64,000 nucleotides of DNA from Mizugakiibacter sediminis (GTDB lineage Bacteria; Pseudomonadota; Gammaproteobacteria; Xanthomonadales; Rhodanobacteraceae), in contig NZ_DF970134.1 of NCBI RefSeq assembly GCF_000953855.2, positions 62,001 to 126,000 on the forward strand, in the 5' to 3' direction. The notes below the pieces were generated by a model, which was not told the DNA's origin, did not search any database, and worked only from the letters and a program-made list of their open reading frames with translations. Of the stretch, positions 60,146-64,000 are shown piece by piece; position 1 is the first letter of the stretch, and every line of letters starts with the position of its first letter. A program made the translations under genes and the position numbers.

Positions 60146-60679
60146 TCAGTGCGTCAGTGCGCCGGCCAGCTGCGCGAGGCGTCCGCGCGCCGAACCGTCG
60201 ATCACCTGCTCGCCCGTGTCGATCACCACGCCGCCGATCAGCGCCGGATCGATGCGCACGTCCAGCTCGATCTCGCGCCGGTAGCGCCGCTTCAGCGCCT
60301 GCTTCAGCGCGTCCGCCTGCCCGTCGTCCAGCGCCAGCGCGCTGCTGACCTTCACCTTCAGCCTGGACTCGGCCTCGCGCTTGAGCTCGTCGAACAGCGC
60401 GGCCACTTCCGGCAGCAGGCCGAGGCGGCGGTGCGCCGCCAGCTCGCCGAGGAAGCGCGCGAACGGCTGGTCGGCGCCGACTTCCGGCGGCAGGTGCAGC
60501 GCCACCAGCTGTTCGGCCTTGACGCGCGGATCGTTGCCGAGGCTGGCCACGCGCGGATCCGCCGCCACCGCGGCGGCGAAACCGAGCTGCGCGGACCACG
60601 CCGGCAGCACGCCCTGCGCCTGCGCCAGCTCGAAGGCGGCGCGCGCGTAGGGTCGAGCGAGGGTGAGCGCCTGCGCCAT
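60146..60679 (-). CDS. atpH: F1Fo ATP synthase subunit delta
   Basis: Subunit linking F1 to the peripheral stalk, 177 residues. The N-terminal six-helix domain begins MAQALTLARPYARAAFELAQ and includes FARFLGELAAHRRLGLLPEV. The C-terminal part contains VKVSSALALDDGQADALKQA and the conserved ELDVRIDPALIGGVVIDTGE signature. The length is standard. The start is 2 bp after the atpF stop, so the genes are tightly coupled. Confidence 0.96.
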   Translation of the reverse strand: MAQALTLARPYARAAFELAQAQGVLPAWSAQLGFAAAVAADPRVASLGNDPRVKAEQLVALHLPPEVGADQPFARFLGELAAHRRLGLLPEVAALFDELKREAESRLKVKVSSALALDDGQADALKQALKRRYRREIELDVRIDPALIGGVVIDTGEQVIDGSARGRLAQLAGALTH

Positions 60680-60681
60680 GG

Positions 60682-61152
60682 TCAGATCTCGGCGGCCAGC
60701 TGGTCGAGCAGCGCCTTGTGGGCGCGCGCGTCGATTTCGCGCTGGATGATCTTTTCCGCGCCCTTGACCGCCAGCGCGCCGACCTGCTCGCGCAGCGCCT
60801 CGCGCGCGCGCTGCGCCATGCTGTCGATCTCGGCCTGCGCCGCGGCCTTCTGCCGGTTCAGCTCGGCGATGGCGTCCTCGCGCGCCTTGTCGAGGATCTG
60901 GTTGGCCTGCTGCTGCGCCTTGTCGATGATCTCGGCGGCCTGCTGGCGCGCCTTCTTGATCTCCTCGGCGACGCGGGCGTCGGCGTCCTTCAGCTCGGCG
61001 CGCGCGCGTTCGGCGGCGGCCAGGCCTTCGGCGATCTTCTTCTGGCGCTCCTCGATGGCATTGAGGATGTGCGGCCAGATGAACTGGACGCAGAACCAGA
61101 TCAGGATGGCGAAGGAAATCACTTCGCCAAGCAGGGTCGCATTGAATTCCAT
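60682..61152 (-). CDS. atpF: F1Fo ATP synthase subunit b
   Basis: Peripheral stalk subunit, 156 residues. One N-terminal transmembrane helix (about residues 8-27, [19 protein letters not shown]) is followed by a long charged coiled-coil helix ([21 protein letters not shown] through [18 protein letters not shown]). The length and the [12 protein letters not shown] motif match the family. It is separated from atpE by 78 bp and joined to atpH by 2 bp. Confidence 0.96.
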   Translation of the reverse strand: MEFNATLLGEVISFAILIWFCVQFIWPHILNAIEERQKKIAEGLAAAERARAELKDADARVAEEIKKARQQAAEIIDKAQQQANQILDKAREDAIAELNRQKAAAQAEIDSMAQRAREALREQVGALAVKGAEKIIQREIDARAHKALLDQLAAEI

Positions 61153-61230
61153 CGGTGCGCTACCTGGTCGTTACACGGATGGGCACGGGCGGCGCGGCGC
61201 CCGTGCCGGGATCGGCTTCGCGCGGCGCGC

Positions 61231-62373
<1,143 letters not shown>

Positions 62374-62736
62374 TTAACCCTTGAACCTGAGCGCCATCAG
62401 ATTGACCGCCAGCGCGAGCGCCAGCCCCGCGATCGCGGGTGCCGGCGGCAGCCGCCAGCGGACCAGAACCAGATACAGTCCCCCGAGGACCACGGCCCAC
62501 TTGAGCACCGTTCCCACCAGGAAACCTGCGAGCGCGCGTCCCGCGCCTCCCGGGCCGAACAGGCGCAGCGCGAGCAGCGCGTTGCCGGCGGCGACCATCA
62601 GCGCGCCGAGGCCCGCAGCGACCGCTGCGCGGTATCCCTGCGCCAGGAAGGCAAGGGCCGCCAGCACTGCCACGCCCAGCTGCGCGGCCAGAAGGCGCGC
62701 GGCGAGACGACGGCCGGCGGCAAGAGAGTTCAGCAC
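62374..62736 (-). CDS. atpI: ATP synthase protein I
   Basis: A 120-residue accessory membrane protein that aids assembly of the c-ring, promoter-proximal in the atp operon. I infer a GTG start at 62736 (VLNSLAAGRRLAARLLAAQL) because GGAAG lies about 6 nt upstream and the family aligns from there; longer frames contain non-family sequence. Four hydrophobic segments are seen (LGVAVLAALAFLAQGY, AAGLGALMVAAGNALLAL, VLKWAVVLGGLYLVL and IAGLALALAVNLMAL). The atp promoter lies about 70 bp upstream. Confidence 0.85.
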   Translation of the reverse strand: MLNSLAAGRRLAARLLAAQLGVAVLAALAFLAQGYRAAVAAGLGALMVAAGNALLALRLFGPGGAGRALAGFLVGTVLKWAVVLGGLYLVLVRWRLPPAPAIAGLALALAVNLMALRFKG

Positions 62737-62808
62737 GCAGACTTCCAGCGCGGGCGTCGCCGCGAGGGCGCACCCGGTGCATCCAACAAGCCACGGTCGA
62801 GCCTGAAA

Positions 62809-62838
62809 ATGATAGCAGGCGCTGTCGCGACGCCGCAA
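62809..62838 (-). promoter_or_regulatory. Candidate sigma-70 promoter of the atp operon
   Basis: Minus-strand TTGCGG (62838-62833) and TATCAT (62814-62809) are separated by 18 nt, about 73 bp upstream of the atpI GTG. Confidence 0.5.
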
Positions 62839-62948
62839 CCTGAAACGCCCTGCGACAAACTGCCGCAGGGGCGTGCGGCGCGGGTTGCGGCGCGGCGGCG
62901 CGCGCTGCTTGCGTCGCGTCGCCGGACCGTCCGCCGCGCGCCGGCGAC

Positions 62949-62987
62949 AAAAGAAAAGCGGCCGGACGGCGGGGGCCGTCCGGCCGC
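62949..62987 (-). terminator. Strong intrinsic terminator of the phasin gene
   Basis: A perfect 12-bp stem (GCGGCCGGACGG at 62958-62969, partner 62976-62987) with a 6-nt loop is followed on the minus strand by TTTTCTTTT. It is about 100 bp past the phasin stop and insulates the atp operon. Confidence 0.9.
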
Positions 62988-63089
62988 AAGACGCCGCAGG
63001 CGGGGAGGGTGCGTGCGGCGTTCTGACGTTGATTCTTGCCCGGGCCGGTCAGCGGGCCCGGCGCGGTTCCGGCAAGCCGGAGCGCGGCC

Positions 63090-63473
63090 TCAGTGTGCGG
63101 CCTTCTTCGCCGCGGCCGGGGCGGTGAACGCCTCGTTGGCCGCCTTCAGCTGCGCACGGGCCAGTTCGCCCAGTGCGTCGGCGGTCTTCAGCACCACGGC
63201 GACGACCTGCTGGCCGGCGACATAGCCCTGCTCGGCGTTGGCGCGGGCGACGTCGAGGCCCTTGTTCCACAGCGCGCGCGCGGCGTCGGCGTCGCGCACG
63301 TCGGCGGATTCGGCGACGAACGCCGCGGTGGCCTCCGTCTGCGCCTGCAGCGCCTTCAGTTGGGCGTCGCTGATCTGCTCGAAGCCCTTCAACACGGCGT
63401 TCTGCGCCTTGAATGCAGTGTCGGCGAATTGCTTGCCGAACGCGAAAGCCTGCTTCTGCCACGTCTCGATCAT
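63090..63473 (-). CDS. Phasin family protein
   Basis: A 127-residue mainly alpha-helical protein. The start MIETWQKQAFAFGKQFADTA at 63473 precedes the phasin_2 core (NAVLKGFEQISDAQLKALQAQ, AFVAESADVRDADAARALWNK, ARANAEQGYVAGQQVV). The tail is Ala/Lys-rich (FTAPAAAKKAAH), like polyhydroxyalkanoate granule-associated or DNA-binding phasins. No PHA synthase is in the window, so whether it coats granules here is unknown. Confidence 0.82.
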   Translation of the reverse strand: MIETWQKQAFAFGKQFADTAFKAQNAVLKGFEQISDAQLKALQAQTEATAAFVAESADVRDADAARALWNKGLDVARANAEQGYVAGQQVVAVVLKTADALGELARAQLKAANEAFTAPAAAKKAAH

Positions 63474-63561
63474 GGGGTTGCCCTCTCGGCGGTTCCGGGT
63501 CATGGGCGTACCCTAGCAGGGAATTTTGTGCAATGCAACATCAGACCGACAAACAAAGCGG

Positions 63562-63584
63562 AAAACGCCGACCTGAGTCGGCGT
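63562..63584 (-). terminator. Intrinsic terminator of queD inside a larger palindrome
   Basis: Minus-strand stem ACGCCGAC/GTCGGCGT (8 bp, loop TCAG) followed by TTTT, about 53 bp past the queD stop. It sits inside an outer inverted repeat, CATCAGAC-(CGAC)-AAACAA (63539-63556) against TTGTTTGTCTGATG (63590-63603). Confidence 0.8.
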
Positions 63585-63636
63585 ATCCATTGTTTGTCTG
63601 ATGGTTATGCGGGTCTTGCGAATCTGCGGCGGCGCA

Positions 63637-63996
63637 TCACGAGCCGCCGGCATAACGGGCGCCGGCCGTGCAGGTCTCGTGCACCACGACGGCGCTGAGC
63701 CCCGGCAGGGCGGGCTTGAGGCGCTCCCAGACCCAGCGCGCCAGCTGCTCGCTGGTCGGGTTCTCGAGGCCCGGCACGTCGTTGAGATAGCGGTGGTCCA
63801 GCGCCTCGAACAGCGGCGCGAACGCCGCCTTGATGTCGCCGAAGTCCATCACCCAGCCGAGCCGCGGATCCGGCTCGCCGCCGACGTGGATCTCGATGCG
63901 GAACGAATGCCCGTGCAACCGCGCGCACTTGTGCCCGGGCGGCACGTGCGGCAGCCGGTGGGCCGCCTCGATGTGGAAGACCTTGAAGATGTCCAT
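63637..63996 (-). CDS. queD: 6-carboxy-5,6,7,8-tetrahydropterin synthase QueD
   Basis: Converts 7,8-dihydroneopterin triphosphate to 6-carboxytetrahydropterin in queuosine and 7-deazapurine synthesis. The 119-residue protein starts [20 protein letters not shown]. Zinc ligands are His13 (AAHRL), His28 and His30 (RLHGHSF); the catalytic Cys24 is in [10 protein letters not shown]. Asp/Glu motifs [12 protein letters not shown] and [14 protein letters not shown], plus [13 protein letters not shown], are family signatures. The start codon is 4 bp inside the window edge, so the complete gene is present, followed by an intrinsic terminator. Confidence 0.95.
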   Translation of the reverse strand: MDIFKVFHIEAAHRLPHVPPGHKCARLHGHSFRIEIHVGGEPDPRLGWVMDFGDIKAAFAPLFEALDHRYLNDVPGLENPTSEQLARWVWERLKPALPGLSAVVVHETCTAGARYAGGS

Positions 63997-64000
63997 CGGC

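Larger units (their letters stand above)
62737..63089. other. 353-bp intergenic region with the atp promoter and the phasin terminator
   Basis: Between atpI and the phasin gene, both on the minus strand. It contains the phasin terminator (62949-62987), the atp promoter candidate (62809-62838) and GC-rich sequence without a gene. Confidence 0.7.

Overview
The window is a high-GC (roughly 70%) gammaproteobacterial chromosome segment. It carries an aryl-polyene/xanthomonadin-type pigment cluster next to a XanB2-like chorismatase, a LysR-aceB-aceA block, and a putative modified-peptide system of the kind catalogued by NCBIfam mainly in Xanthomonas, Lysobacter and Stenotrophomonas. Together these point to the Xanthomonadales (Lysobacterales), in or near the Lysobacteraceae or Rhodanobacteraceae. 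No tRNA, rRNA, CRISPR array, prophage or transposase was seen.

Layout: 1-8 kb holds an M1 aminopeptidase (cut by the window edge), ubiE, an Lrp regulator, a frameshifted EamA transporter, a cupin, a lipoprotein and a large M16 protease. 8-14 kb holds an SDR enzyme, a small secreted protein behind a near-perfect sigma-54 promoter, trmL, ubiJ-ubiB-truC, a hemerythrin-like protein, arfB and an acyltransferase. 14-21 kb holds a DevBCA/MacB-like ABC efflux operon, a LysR regulator and the glyoxylate bypass (aceB, aceA). 21.7-27.8 kb holds a cyclic-nucleotide-binding GGDEF protein followed by the peptide locus: a class III cyclase-like TPR protein, two NHLP-like precursor peptides and a SagB-like maturation dehydrogenase. 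28-33 kb holds a molybdenum hydroxylase (two subunits) with its MobA-like and XdhC maturation factors. 33-41 kb holds comM, ubiK, a P-II gene, gpmA, a repeat-rich secreted protein, an M28 peptidase, hemF and a YdcF-like protein. 41-53.8 kb is the pigment cluster, split into two opposed arms around a STAS/PP2C partner-switching pair, with the XanB2-like chorismatase at its right end. 53.9-62.7 kb holds glmU and the complete atpIBEFHAGDC operon. 62.9-64 kb holds a phasin and queD.

The standout is the peptide locus. The two precursors share an NHLP-like leader and a single Cys-Met-centred C-terminal motif. Their likely maturation enzyme is an FMN-dependent SagB relative. The cyclase-like gene is compositionally chimeric: the first ~355 codons have host-like GC (about 67-77% in sampled lines), while the remaining ~527 codons drop to about 50%, and composition stays low to intermediate through the precursors before returning to host level in the dehydrogenase. 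CT/AG-rich palindromic repeats lie on both sides of the locus. This suggests that the sensor domain and precursors form an exchangeable cassette.

Several genes converge on quinone and pigment metabolism. ubiE, ubiJ, ubiB and ubiK serve coenzyme Q synthesis. The XanB2-like enzyme should supply 3-hydroxybenzoate to the polyene pathway and 4-hydroxybenzoate to coenzyme Q. Dispersed repeats fill many gaps, including three spacers inside the atp operon, and one family supplies the stop codons of two convergent genes.
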